From Gammaproteobacteria bacterium (GTDB taxonomy: Bacteria; Pseudomonadota; Gammaproteobacteria; GCA-001735895): a DNA stretch of 64,000 nucleotides. Made by a program: the position numbers and the translations under genes. The first letter of the stretch is position 1, and each line of letters begins with the position of its first letter. The stretch is taken from assembly GCA_029862005.1 (NCBI GenBank), contig JAOTYD010000020.1:1-64000 (forward strand), written 5' to 3'. A model generated the notes under the pieces. The model was not told the DNA's origin. It saw only the letters and a program-made list of their open reading frames with translations, and made no database searches. Positions 32,489 through 40,628 of this stretch are shown one piece after another.

Positions 32489-33349
32489 TCAAGCTTTCCC
32501 TCTGAAGATCTCGATCAGGCTCGCGTTATCCTTATCGAGGTAACCGGCAGCCGAGGCGCGTTGGTATAGCCCGAGTATGAAATCAGGAAATTCGGTGTTT
32601 ATTCCAAGATCACCGGCCAGAGCACGAATGGCAGACGCTGCCTCGATCGAGGTTCCGACCGTGGCCGCGATATCCTTCTCGTAGTCGCCGCTTTCAACGA
32701 CCCTGGCCAGGTGGCGGGCCCGATCCCCCTGCGGGAACATACCGGCATATTCCGCGAGGGGCACGCCTTCCGACTCGCAGATATGAATCCCGTAGACAAT
32801 CGCAACCGTGTTGGCGACCAGCCGGGATACGAGCGCCATGTCGAGCGCCGCCGCGGCTCCTATGGTCGCCCCGAGATAGCGAATATCGCCGCCGAGGTGA
32901 TCGATAAACCCGGCGCATTCGTCGTAAACCTCGCGTGATCCCGCCACCAGCAGTTGCCCCTCGGCGGTACCGATCGATGGCGGATAAACCATGATCGAGC
33001 AATCGAGGTAACGCCCCCCGTGCCGATGGGTCCAGGCTTCGGCGTCCCGGGCTTCGGCCGGCGTACCGGTACTCATCTGGATAACAGTGCAACCGGACAG
33101 CAGCGGAACGATCTCGGGATCGTCGAGCAGCGCACGGGTAGCCGCGTAACCGTGGATGCAAACCATGATGCGAGGGCTCGCCTCGATCGCCTGTTTCAGG
33201 CTTTCGGCCACGGTAGCGCCCAACGCCGCCAGGTCTCCGGTTTTATCTGCAGACCGGTTCCAAACCGTCAAATCGCACCGATGATCGATCAGCGTCCGCG
33301 CGATGGCGGATCCCATGGCGCCCAACCCAACCAACGTCAACTCACTCAT
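32489..33349 (-). CDS. beta-hydroxyacid/imine-reductase-like NAD(P) dehydrogenase
   Basis: A 286-residue oxidoreductase. The Rossmann signature LTVLGLGAMGSAIARTLIDH is read as ELTLVGLGAMGSAIA, and the NRSADKTGDLA stretch is typical of NADP users. The C-terminal helical domain has AAALDMALVSRL, which matches the Asp-containing helix of imine reductases, while the Lys of classical 3-hydroxyisobutyrate dehydrogenases is not at that place. The ATG at 33349 has GGAGGGTCTGCA upstream. So an imine or beta-hydroxyacid substrate is likely, but the exact one is unknown. It stands alone. Confidence 0.82.
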   Translation of the reverse strand: MSELTLVGLGAMGSAIARTLIDHRCDLTVWNRSADKTGDLAALGATVAESLKQAIEASPRIMVCIHGYAATRALLDDPEIVPLLSGCTVIQMSTGTPAEARDAEAWTHRHGGRYLDCSIMVYPPSIGTAEGQLLVAGSREVYDECAGFIDHLGGDIRYLGATIGAAAALDMALVSRLVANTVAIVYGIHICESEGVPLAEYAGMFPQGDRARHLARVVESGDYEKDIAATVGTSIEAASAIRALAGDLGINTEFPDFILGLYQRASAAGYLDKDNASLIEIFRGKA

Positions 33350-33387
33350 TGCAGACCCTCCCCTTTCGAGCAATCCTGTGATATTCC

Positions 33388-33516
33388 GGATATTCCGGGG
33401 ACAGTATACCTATTAGGGGACAGACCCTGGTTTTAGTTAAAGCCCAGGAAAACGTTTTCTATCCCCTATTTGCCACGGGCAGCAATGTCAATCCTAATGA
33501 CTGTCCCCGTATTGCA
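33388..33516. repeat. type B element nested in a type A element
   Basis: ATATTCCGGGGACAGTATACC (type A left arm, to 33413) is followed directly by AGGGGACAGACCCTGG...TTTTCTATCCCCTATT (type B, 33415-33471) and then by ATGACTGTCCCCGTATT (type A right arm, to about 33516). The B copy thus interrupts the A copy. Confidence 0.6.
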
Positions 33517-33610
33517 TTGATCTGATCCATCAGGTCCTGGCGAACGTAATAAAGGTTAGTTAAATCCAGTTGGCCGATACGGCATATCAAATGAGGCAAT
33601 AATCCCGATC

Positions 33611-34282
33611 ATGAACCCTGTAACGGAATCATCGACACGAAACACCCTGGTCCGCCCACTCATTGCGGCGCTGGTCACGCTTGCGCTCGGCGGTTGCAGT
33701 TTGCTGGGTATTCGCACCGCCGAAGAGGCGGCCTACGTCGTGGTGAGCAACCAGGACGATATCGAGTTGCGCGAGTACGCCGCCTACATCACGGTCGAAA
33801 CGACTGTCAACGCTGAATTTAAAGATGCAGGTAACCGCGCTTTCCGCAAGCTGTTCGACTATATCTCTAGCGAAAACCGGACCCGACAGAGCATCGAGAT
33901 GACCGCACCGGTGATCGCGAGCGAGACAGGTACCGCCGATGGCGAGTCCATCGAAATGACCGCCCCCGTCGTCACTACGAAACAGCAGAACGGCTGGCGC
34001 TACGCCTTCGTGTTGCCGGCACGTTACACGATCGACAATGCGCCACTGCCCGTAAGCGAGGATCTCAGTCTTGTAGAGAACAAGCCGAAGCGCGTCGCGG
34101 TGCTGACCTTTACCGGATCGTGGCGGGAATCCGGTTTCAGGCAACAGCTCGACCGGCTACAGGGCTGGATAGAGAGCAACCAGCTAGAATCCGCCTCGGA
34201 GCCGCGCTTCGCCGGTTACGATCCGCCCTGGGCGATACCCTTTCTGCGCCGCAACGAAATCATGATCGACATAAAATCCTGA
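33611..34282 (+). CDS. SOUL-family heme-binding lipoprotein
   Basis: A 223-residue protein of the SOUL/HBP family. A lipoprotein signal peptide ends at LALGGCSLLG, so the mature protein is anchored in a membrane. The SOUL fold shows AAYVVVSNQDDIELREYAAYITVETTV, FRKLFDYISSENRTRQSIEMTAPVIASE with the conserved MTAPV repeated as IEMTAPVV, and PLPVSEDLSLVENKPKRVAVLTFTG. Eukaryotic relatives bind heme; bacterial ones are uncharacterised. The GC-rich frame precedes the MipA-like gene by 33 bases on the same strand, so both may be an operon of envelope proteins. Confidence 0.9.
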   Translation: MNPVTESSTRNTLVRPLIAALVTLALGGCSLLGIRTAEEAAYVVVSNQDDIELREYAAYITVETTVNAEFKDAGNRAFRKLFDYISSENRTRQSIEMTAPVIASETGTADGESIEMTAPVVTTKQQNGWRYAFVLPARYTIDNAPLPVSEDLSLVENKPKRVAVLTFTGSWRESGFRQQLDRLQGWIESNQLESASEPRFAGYDPPWAIPFLRRNEIMIDIKS

Positions 34283-34315
34283 CAGGATTACCAGCTTGAA
34301 ACGAAAGACTTACCT

Positions 34316-35131
34316 ATGCTGAGAGCCATACCCGTAAAATCCCGCGTAGCCAGGGGCTTACTCGCCGTTCTCGGAATGTGGCTCGGCACGGTGGTTATCG
34401 CGGCAGCCGCGCCAGCCGCCTCCGAGCAGGGCGAGAACCGGGCGCGGATCGAGCCAACGGGTTTTTTCTACGGCGGCGCGCTCGGTGTGCGCCGCGAGAT
34501 TTATGCCGACTACGAGCGTCGCATTATCCCCTTGCCCGTCATCGGCTACCGCGGCGAAAAGCTGCGAGTGTTCGGCCCCTTCGTCAGCTACGAGGTCGGG
34601 CACGCCGGCGCAATGGATCTCGATGTCAGGTTGAGCCCCCGTTTCAGCGTTTTCGACGAATCCGACAGCGATAACTTTGACGGCATGGAAGAACGCGAGT
34701 TTTCGATGGACGCAGGCTTCGGCCTGACCTGGGCACGCGACGACTGGAAACTCGAGCTGGCCGGCCTGCGAGACGCGCTCGATCGCTCGAACGGAAAGGA
34801 ATGGAGCGCGACCCTCGGGCGCGCGTACCGCGCCGGCACGCTGTTGCTCGAACCGGCTATCGGTTTGAGTTACCTCGACCGCCGACACGTGGATTATTAC
34901 TACGGTGTCGATACAAGCGAGGCCACGGGTTCGAGGCCCGTGTATCGCGGCGACAGTGCGCTGAACACCACGCTCGGACTGACCCTCGCTACACCCGCCC
35001 TGTTCGGCGGGCTGACGCGCATCGGTATCGAGAACACCTGGTACGATTCGCCGATCGAGGACAGCCCCATAACCGACGCGGATTCGAACCTCAGCGTCTT
35101 CATCGCGTTCTCGAAATTCTTCGATAAGTAG
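34316..35131 (+). CDS. MipA/OmpV-family outer membrane protein
   Basis: A 271-residue beta-barrel protein. After a signal peptide (GLLAVLGMWLGTVVIAAAAPA) the MipA/OmpV core is visible: FYGGALGVRREIYADYERRIIPLPVIGYRGEKLRVFGPFVSYEVG, LDVRLSPRFSVFDESDSDNFDGMEEREFSMDAG and the late NTWYDSPIEDSPITDADSNLSVFIAFSKFF ending with the aromatic strand. MipA of E. coli scaffolds murein enzymes; OmpV of Vibrio acts as a porin or adhesin. Function here is not determined. It follows the SOUL gene at a short distance. Confidence 0.88.
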   Translation: MLRAIPVKSRVARGLLAVLGMWLGTVVIAAAAPAASEQGENRARIEPTGFFYGGALGVRREIYADYERRIIPLPVIGYRGEKLRVFGPFVSYEVGHAGAMDLDVRLSPRFSVFDESDSDNFDGMEEREFSMDAGFGLTWARDDWKLELAGLRDALDRSNGKEWSATLGRAYRAGTLLLEPAIGLSYLDRRHVDYYYGVDTSEATGSRPVYRGDSALNTTLGLTLATPALFGGLTRIGIENTWYDSPIEDSPITDADSNLSVFIAFSKFFDK

Positions 35132-35207
35132 TCCCGACCTCACGGAGATAGAAGTTAAATTAAAGGATTAGCTATATTATCCTCGGGACTTTCGGTTACC
35201 CAATACG

Positions 35208-35489
35208 ATGATCCTGGAAGCCACCCATACTCATTTATATCCCGGCCTCGAGGGGAAGATACCTGGCCTGGCGCAAATAGCGGAGATGCAGTCGGGCGGC
35301 GATTGCCTGGTCGAATTTTCTGATGGATCGGTAACCCCCGCCAGAATTACTAAGTCCGAGAACGGTTGGCAACTCGACACAGACGCCTATCGTACGGCAG
35401 CCGGAACGAATATCCCGGAAAAGCGCTGGCTAGTCTCTCTGAGAGAAAACGGTAACCACGTAAGTTTTCGAATTGTTAGACGCGACTAA
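35208..35489 (+). CDS. 93-residue orphan protein
   Basis: A small soluble protein with the repeated strand pattern of a compact beta fold (DCLVEFSDGSVTPARITKSENGWQLDT and WLVSLRENGNHVSFRIVRRD). No signal peptide, no cysteine-rich motif and no family recognised. It has ordinary codon use. The ATG has no visible ribosome site, so the start is provisional. It may be a domain of a larger lost protein or a small housekeeping factor. Confidence 0.5.
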   Translation: MILEATHTHLYPGLEGKIPGLAQIAEMQSGGDCLVEFSDGSVTPARITKSENGWQLDTDAYRTAAGTNIPEKRWLVSLRENGNHVSFRIVRRD

Positions 35490-35514
35490 TCCATAAGATC
35501 CTCTTCCAATCTGT

Positions 35515-35538
35515 AAAAACGTGATCTGTCCCCTATAT
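35515..35538. repeat. type B half element
   Basis: AAAACGTGATCTGTCCCCTATATT: right arm of type B without its partner. Confidence 0.5.
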
Positions 35539-35543
35539 TCGAT

Positions 35544-35700
35544 CTACTGGTCGATCCCAGGTCTCGACAGCTCGCTCGCGATAAACCGCTCACCCTCAAG
35601 CACAATTGTTATCGAAAATCCTAACTATAAGTTCAGTGTATTGACCTTCGACGTCCTCGCCGCTGTGTTGCAGATAGACATCACATTTGGGGCTAAGGTA
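35544..35700 (-). pseudogene. degenerate coding fragment, minus strand
   Basis: Minus-strand frames read YLSPKCDVYLQHSGEDVEGQ then, after a shift near 35612, VLEGERFIASELSRPGIDQ and a stop at 35544. Joined, they look like the C-terminus of a normal soluble protein. The 5' side is cut off by the chimeric repeat at 35698. No family recognised. Confidence 0.35.
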
Positions 35701-35847
35701 CATCGCGGTAAATGCGAAACACCGAGCCGCCGTGCGGGCGCGAATCGGCAATAAAATGCGGCGAAATTGGAGGGCAGTATACCAAATTCAGTCAACTCAA
35801 CTTTCGGGCCGGGCTCGATGCAACGAGTATACTGTCCCTCGAATTCC
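35698..35847. repeat. chimeric copy: piece of the DUF2461 gene plus a type D element
   Basis: 35698-35767 matches 26435-26504 (inside the DUF2461 gene), and 35764-35847 matches 26721-26804 (the type D palindrome upstream of that gene). The parent has about 216 further bases between the two parts; they are missing here, and the join falls at GAAAT, present at both parent ends. Confidence 0.85.
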
Positions 35848-35862
35848 ATCATCCAATCTATA

Positions 35863-35886
35863 TAAGCGTGGTCTGTCCCCTATATA
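35863..35886. repeat. type B half element
   Basis: AAGCGTGGTCTGTCCCCTATATA: right arm only, adjacent to the chimeric repeat. Confidence 0.6.
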
Positions 35887-35968
35887 TTCTCCGAATAGAT
35901 ACTATGATCTATCGTAGATAACCAGTCTGTTTGATTGGGCTTCAAACTAAATTAGGAGTCAATTAGCA

Positions 35969-36262
35969 ATGCGAAAACTGAATAGTATTGGATTAACCAT
36001 AATTTTAGCTGCACTCATTTTACCGACTGTTGCCAATGCCGAGTCCTGGATTTGCGAGCATGAAAATTTAATGCGTGAAATAACCGTCGAACGTGAAACT
36101 ACCGATCCGGCACCTTGCTCAGTGGTATACAACAAAGACACCGAAAATCTCGGTTCCACGGTACTCTGGACTGCACAAACCGACGGCGCTTACTGCGATG
36201 CTAAAGCCAACGTCCTGGCCGAAAAACTTGAAGGTTGGGGCTGGTCTTGTACTGCATTTTGA
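35969..36262 (+). CDS. small secreted protein with four cysteines
   Basis: A 97-residue protein with a clear signal peptide (IGLTIILAALILPTVANA, cleavage before ESW). The mature part is about 70 residues and has Cys in WICEH, APCSVV, AYCDAK and WSCTAF, which can form two disulfides in the periplasm. A similar secreted alpha/beta fold is possible; no family recognised. ATG follows AGGAG at nine bases. The gene is AT-richer than its neighbours. Confidence 0.65.
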   Translation: MRKLNSIGLTIILAALILPTVANAESWICEHENLMREITVERETTDPAPCSVVYNKDTENLGSTVLWTAQTDGAYCDAKANVLAEKLEGWGWSCTAF

Positions 36263-36283
36263 CAACAATAAGTAAAAGTAATC

Positions 36284-36350
36284 AGGGGACAGTATACATA
36301 TTTCAATCGTAAAGCTTGACGGGCTTGGATAGGTATACTGTCCGCTCTAA
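36284..36350. repeat. type A palindromic element
   Basis: AGGGGACAGTATACATATTT and ATAGGTATACTGTCCGCTCT, 25 bases apart; one arm has drifted. Confidence 0.75.
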
Positions 36351-36380
36351 TCCCTGAAAGAGGACTAGTCAATAATTCGA

Positions 36381-36545
36381 TTGCCAGGTAATCCTCTTTT
36401 ACAAAAATCGCACAGGCTAAAAGGGTTCAAGCCTGACATCCCACATTCGAGCAAGCGCATCAAATGTAAGGCCTGCCAGCGCATACAGGCCCATCTTTCC
36501 AAACACGCCGATCCTGAATTAATGGCCAGCACCATCTATAGTTAA
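36381..36545 (+). CDS. possible 54-residue CxxC protein
   Basis: A TTG-started frame ends LSKHADPELMASTIYS and contains IKCKACQRIQ, a single CxxC pair that resembles half a zinc finger. Codon use looks coding, but a TAAGGC-type palindrome (36424-36479) overlaps it, so it may be a remnant. No ribosome site is obvious. Confidence 0.25.
   Translation: MPGNPLLQKSHRLKGFKPDIPHSSKRIKCKACQRIQAHLSKHADPELMASTIYS
36424..36479. repeat. type E palindromic element (TAAGGC arms)
   Basis: GGTTCAAGCCTGACATCC and AATGTAAGGCCTGCC resemble the arms of the elements at 46574 and 48488. Confidence 0.4.
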
Positions 36546-36581
36546 TTAGTATTGGAAATCGACATCGAAGGGAGTACTGGG

Positions 36582-37025
36582 TTGAAATCGATCTTACTGG
36601 CAGCAGCGATGAGCATTCTGGTTCTGAATGCAAGCCAGGCCAAAGACGCCCTGACGAAAGATATCGTGGTTTACAAAAATCCCGAGTGCGGCTGCTGCAC
36701 CAAGTGGGTTCGCTATCTCGAGGAAAAGAATTACAACGTTACCATCGAGCACACGCGAGACATTTTCGAGGTGAAAAAGCGCCTCGGCGTACCCGAGAAA
36801 CTGGCTGCCTGCCATACCGCTGTCATCGACGGCTATGTCATCGAGGGCCATATTACCCACCGCGACATCAAGCGCCTGCTGTTGTTCCGACCAGAGGTTA
36901 CCGGAATCGCGGTTCCAGGCATGCCGATCGGCACCCCGGGTATGGAGCAGGGCAACACCAAACAGCCTTACGACGTCATCAGTTTCGATAAAAAAGGCAA
37001 TACCGGGGTGTTCGCCAAACACTGA
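36582..37025 (+). CDS. DUF411 periplasmic metal-binding protein
   Basis: About 147 residues of the DUF411 family. The start is taken as TTG at 36582, giving a signal peptide (LKSILLAAAMSILVLNASQA) with GGGAG seven bases upstream; the longer frame has charged residues before it. The mature part has the signature VVYKNPECGCCTKWVRYL and AACHTAVIDGYVIEGHI, whose cysteines and histidines suggest copper binding. DUF411 genes often occur beside copper resistance genes, but none is seen here. It is followed by a type A palindrome. Confidence 0.85.
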   Translation: MKSILLAAAMSILVLNASQAKDALTKDIVVYKNPECGCCTKWVRYLEEKNYNVTIEHTRDIFEVKKRLGVPEKLAACHTAVIDGYVIEGHITHRDIKRLLLFRPEVTGIAVPGMPIGTPGMEQGNTKQPYDVISFDKKGNTGVFAKH

Positions 37026-37047
37026 TCCTCGATTCCATTCGGCAGTT

Positions 37048-37117
37048 CGGGGGACAGTATACCTATTAACCACTAGCGAGCCTTAGGATTGAAATAACTA
37101 TACTGTCCCCGGAATTT
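37048..37117. repeat. type A palindromic element, copy 1 of a near-identical pair
   Basis: GGGGGACAGTATACCTATTA, loop ACCACTAGCGAGCCTTAGGA, then ATACTGTCCCCGGAATTTG. It shares the whole loop with the copy at 39850. Its right arm codes the last residues of the downstream gene. Confidence 0.9.
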
Positions 37118-37796
37118 GCCGTGATTTTTGCGCGACGAATATCTTATGGCGGCTGCCCTTGCCCGGACGGGCTCTTACCGTACGCAGCTGGACATCGAAA
37201 CCGGTTTTTCTGAGCCGCTTCGTGAATAGAGGATCCGCCCTCGCCGACCAGATCGCGGCAATGCCCTCGGGGCGGAGTTTTTCGTATATTGTTCTTAACC
37301 CATCGGGTGAGTAAAGCCAAACGTTGTCGGAAGAAGTCATCGCCTCGGGGCCATTGTCGACATCGAGCAGAATCGCATCGAATTTCTCTGATCGATGTTT
37401 TAACAGATCCGCCACGTCGCCCAGATGCACGCGCGTGCGGCCATCGTCTACAGGTCGTCCCGCACATTGCCCCAGCAGACCCCGATTCCATTCGACCACA
37501 GCAGGCACCAGTTCCGCCACGATCACCTCGGCCGACCCCGGCACGGTCTTGAGAACCTGCGCCAGCGTGAAGCCCATGCCGAGACCGCCGACGAGTACCC
37601 GCGCATTTTCGATCCTGCGCAGACGGCTACAGGCGAGTTCGGCCAGCGCTTCTTCGGAGTGGTGCGTTCGGCTATTCATCAGATCGCCCGGTACACCGCC
37701 GATACGAATCGCAAAATCGTCATTACGCTGCAACAGGGTCAGTTCGGTATCGCTGCCGGGAACAGCAGTGCTCGCGATGATTATCCAGGGGTCCAT
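37098..37796 (-). CDS. spermidine-synthase-like methyltransferase-fold protein
   Basis: A 232-residue Rossmann-fold protein of the spermidine synthase/SAM-dependent group. The sequence has the N-terminal TELTLLQRNDDFAIRIGGVPGDLMNSRTHHSEEALAEL, the motif I ARVLVGGLGMGFTLAQVLK, the acidic IVAELVPAVVEWNRG, RVHLGDVADLL and FDAILLDVDNGP. Polyamine-binding residues are only partly kept, so an aminopropyltransferase or another SAM enzyme is possible. The last six residues, QIPGTV, and the stop are read from the type A palindrome, so the natural C-terminus was replaced. It lies divergently or isolated; no operon partner on this strand. Confidence 0.78.
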   Translation of the reverse strand: MDPWIIIASTAVPGSDTELTLLQRNDDFAIRIGGVPGDLMNSRTHHSEEALAELACSRLRRIENARVLVGGLGMGFTLAQVLKTVPGSAEVIVAELVPAVVEWNRGLLGQCAGRPVDDGRTRVHLGDVADLLKHRSEKFDAILLDVDNGPEAMTSSDNVWLYSPDGLRTIYEKLRPEGIAAIWSARADPLFTKRLRKTGFDVQLRTVRARPGKGSRHKIFVAQKSRQIPGTV

Positions 37797-37828
37797 AGGA
37801 GTTCGTCAAAGTCCAGGGGTCGTGTCTT

Positions 37829-37847
37829 ACAGTTTACCTGTTCCAGC
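37829..37847. repeat. type C half element
   Basis: TTACAGTTTACCTGTTCC: a single arm in the gap before deaD. Confidence 0.35.
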
Positions 37848-37921
37848 CATCGCCACCGTCTGCAAAATAAAAGGCCACACATCACTATTCCCTCGCATCA
37901 CTCCGGATTTCCCGGGCCCTG

Positions 37922-39733
37922 TCAGGCCCGCGCGCGTTTTGGCTTGCCTTTGTTCTTTTTGTCCCTGGCCCTGTTTTTCGGCCTGCTCGCGGGCGCCTTG
38001 CCCGCATCCGCCTTTTGTTTTGCGTTTCTCTTTTTGCCGCCGAGCAGCGAAATATTCAGGCGTTGACCGGCAACCCGCACATTCTTGAGTATTCTGAGCA
38101 ACTCCTTCGGCATGCCTTCGGGCAGGTCGACCAGGCTGTACTCGTCGAAGATATCGATCCGGCCGATGTACCCGCTGTCGATATCGGCTTCGTTGGCGAT
38201 CGCGCCGACGATGTTACCCGGCTTGACCTTGTGCTGATGTCCGACTTCGATGCGAAAGCGATCCATTCCCGCCTCGGGCTGCTGGTCCCTGGCCGCGGGG
38301 CGATCGCGACGTGTTTTCCGCCCGCCATCGCCCGCCTGCCGGTCGCGGCGTGGTTTTCCCTGCGTCCGGGAATCGTCCCGCTCCAGTTCCCGGGTCGGCA
38401 TAACCGCTGCCTTGCCGGATAATAAAAACGGCGCCCGACCCTGCATCTGCCTGGCCAGCGCCGCGGCGATATCGAGCGCGTCGACCTGGTTTTCCTGCTG
38501 GTAGTTTTCGATCAATTCCCTGAACAGGCTCAAGTCTTCTTCAGCCAGCGTATCGCTAATGCGCTGCTTGAACAGCTCGATGCGGCGATTGTTGACCATG
38601 TCGGTCGAGGGCAATTCCATCAACTCAATTTGCTGGCGCGTCGCCTTTTCGATCGCCTGCAGCATGCGTCTTTCGCGCGGTGCGACAAACAGGATCGCGT
38701 CGCCTTCGCGCCCGGCCCGCCCGGTGCGGCCGATGCGGTGCACATAGGCTTCAGTATCGTGCGGAATATCGTAATTGATGACGTGACTGACCCTGGCCAC
38801 GTCGAGACCGCGCGCGGCGACGTCGGTAGCGACCACGATATCGTGCTTGCCCGCTTTTAACTGTTCCACTATGCGTTCACGATTTTTCTGCGCGATGTCG
38901 CCATTGAGCGCAACGGCGCTATATCCCCGCGCCTCGAGTTTTTCGGCAAGCTCGAGGGTGGCGGTCTTGGTACGCACGAATACCAGCATCGCATCGAAAC
39001 TTTCGGCCTCGAGAATTCGAGTAAGCGCGTCCAGTTTGTGCGTGCCGCTTACCGGCCAGTAACGTTGACGAATCGTTTCCGCGGTGGTGGTTTTGACCTC
39101 GATCGTCACTTCGGCCGGATTATGCAGGTAACGTTTACTTATTTTTCGCACCGCGGCGGGCATGGTTGCGGAAAACAACGCGATCTGACGTTGTGCGGGA
39201 GTCTGCTCCAGGATCCATTGCACATCGTCGATGAATCCCATGCGCAGCATTTCGTCGGCCTCGTCGAGCACCAGGGTTTTCAGCCGGTCGAGCTTTATGT
39301 TGCCGCGGCGCATGTGGTCCATCACCCGGCCCGGGGTGCCGACCAGAACCTGTACGCCACGTTGCAGCGCGCGAATCTGGGCGCCATATTCCTGCCCGCC
39401 GTATACCGGCAGCACGTGAAAAGATTTCAATTGCGAAGCATAGGATTTAAATGCCTCGGCAACCTGTATCGCAAGTTCGCGGGTCGGCGCCAGCACCAGG
39501 ACTTGCGGCGCCTTTTGTTTAAGGTCGAGATTCGAGAGTAACGGCAGCGCGAAGGCCGCTGTTTTGCCGGTGCCGGTTTGCGCCTGTCCAAGGACATCCC
39601 GACCCTCCAGCAGTAACGGAATGGTTTGCGCCTGGATCGCGGTAGGCATCTCGTATCCGAGCGCGTTCAGGGCCTTCAATAGCGGAGGATTCAGCGCCAT
39701 ATCGGCAAACTGAATGGTGGTTTGGGCAGGCAT
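37922..39733 (-). CDS. deaD: DEAD-box RNA helicase DeaD/CsdA-like
   Basis: A 603-residue cytoplasmic ATP-dependent RNA helicase. Motifs in order: Q-motif (GYEMPTAIQAQTIP), Walker A AQTGTGKT, PTRELA, VLDEADEML (DEAD), SAT, and HRIGRTGRAG (motif VI). The C-terminal part holds the DbpA/CsdA RNA-binding domain (FRIEVGHQHKVKPGNIVGAIANEADI to INISLLGGK-like end), then a basic Lys/Arg-rich tail. It unwinds structured RNA in ribosome assembly and cold response. The gene stands alone. The longer C-terminal extension of E. coli DeaD is partly preserved. Confidence 0.93.
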   Translation of the reverse strand: MPAQTTIQFADMALNPPLLKALNALGYEMPTAIQAQTIPLLLEGRDVLGQAQTGTGKTAAFALPLLSNLDLKQKAPQVLVLAPTRELAIQVAEAFKSYASQLKSFHVLPVYGGQEYGAQIRALQRGVQVLVGTPGRVMDHMRRGNIKLDRLKTLVLDEADEMLRMGFIDDVQWILEQTPAQRQIALFSATMPAAVRKISKRYLHNPAEVTIEVKTTTAETIRQRYWPVSGTHKLDALTRILEAESFDAMLVFVRTKTATLELAEKLEARGYSAVALNGDIAQKNRERIVEQLKAGKHDIVVATDVAARGLDVARVSHVINYDIPHDTEAYVHRIGRTGRAGREGDAILFVAPRERRMLQAIEKATRQQIELMELPSTDMVNNRRIELFKQRISDTLAEEDLSLFRELIENYQQENQVDALDIAAALARQMQGRAPFLLSGKAAVMPTRELERDDSRTQGKPRRDRQAGDGGRKTRRDRPAARDQQPEAGMDRFRIEVGHQHKVKPGNIVGAIANEADIDSGYIGRIDIFDEYSLVDLPEGMPKELLRILKNVRVAGQRLNISLLGGKKRNAKQKADAGKAPASRPKNRARDKKNKGKPKRARA

Positions 39734-39814
39734 GGGACAGGTTCGGGAAAAAGGGTGGCGCAGTGTAGCGGTTTATCCCTTTATTTGCATGTCTTTATTA
39801 ATGGTTGCCGGCTC

Positions 39815-39840
39815 GGAATTATGGTGACCGTCACCTTTAT
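39815..39840. repeat. collapsed type C element
   Basis: TTATGGTGAC directly joined to GTCACCTTTAT: two arm ends without the loop. Confidence 0.45.
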
Positions 39841-39849
39841 CTCCTAATC

Positions 39850-39920
39850 AGGGGACAGTATACCTATTAACCACTAGCGAGCCTTAGGATTGAAAAAGGT
39901 ATACTGTCCCCGGAATTTGC
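39850..39920. repeat. type A palindromic element, copy 2 of a near-identical pair
   Basis: AGGGGACAGTATACCTATTA, the same loop as 37048, and GGTATACTGTCCCCGGAATT. Arms are perfect over at least 15 bases. Confidence 0.92.
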
Positions 39921-40041
39921 GGAATTTGTGACTCGGACCACGTTTTACGTTTTTTCCTGCAAATGGCAAAAACTGGCCTGCTCCCTGACTCCATTCGTAT
40001 AATGGCGCCTCAACGATTCGCGGTGGATAAGGATCCGGCTT

Positions 40042-40542
40042 ATGAGTAACTTTAAAGAAGTCTTTCAGCACAAACAGGAGATACTGAGAAACAACCCGGA
40101 GAAATGTCGGGTAGAAGTTCATGCCGATAGCCGTCTCGTCGAAGCTTTTCGCAGCCACGCCAAGACCAGGGACTTTGACGTGATCGTCGATCAGCCTGAA
40201 AACATGGGCAGCACCAACCAGGGGCCTAGACCCAGCGAACTGCTGCTTGCCGCGCTTGCCGCATGCCACGAAGTAACCTATCGCCTGTACGCGGACGCGA
40301 TGGACATCGACCTCAAAAGCGTTGCCGTCAACGTCACCGGAGTATCCGACGCGCGGGGATTTTTCAACGTCGAAAAAGATATCGCGGCCGGATTCTCCGA
40401 GGTTTACGGCGAAATAAAAATCGAGAGCGACGCGACGGACGAGGATATCGAGCGTTTACGTCAAACGGTGAACCGCCACTGCCCGGTGCTCGATGACCTG
40501 CGTAAACCGGTCATAGTAGAGCTGGACATCAAACGTTCCTAG
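40042..40542 (+). CDS. OsmC-family protein
   Basis: A 166-residue OsmC/Ohr-like protein. The two catalytic cysteines are recognisable: one in LLAALAACHEVTYRLYADAM and one in LRQTVNRHCPVLDDLRKP. These reduce organic hydroperoxides via thiol chemistry in OsmC members; some relatives have other roles. ATG is preceded by AAGGATCCGGCTT. The gene faces the ABC operon convergently, and a strong terminator lies between them. Confidence 0.88.
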   Translation: MSNFKEVFQHKQEILRNNPEKCRVEVHADSRLVEAFRSHAKTRDFDVIVDQPENMGSTNQGPRPSELLLAALAACHEVTYRLYADAMDIDLKSVAVNVTGVSDARGFFNVEKDIAAGFSEVYGEIKIESDATDEDIERLRQTVNRHCPVLDDLRKPVIVELDIKRS

Positions 40543-40580
40543 CCCACGGGGCGCAATATTCGGCCTGACGCCAGAAAAAA

Positions 40581-40610
40581 AATCCCGGTCGCGGCTACGC
40601 GACCGGGATT
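40581..40610 (-). terminator. strong intrinsic terminator of the ABC operon
   Basis: AATCCCGGTCGCG, loop GCTA, CGCGACCGGGATT: a perfect 13-base stem. On the minus strand it is followed by TTTTTTTT, so it ends the ABC-operon transcript and may also slow transcription of osmC. Confidence 0.9.
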
Positions 40611-40628
40611 CAAAACAAAAGCTCGTTT

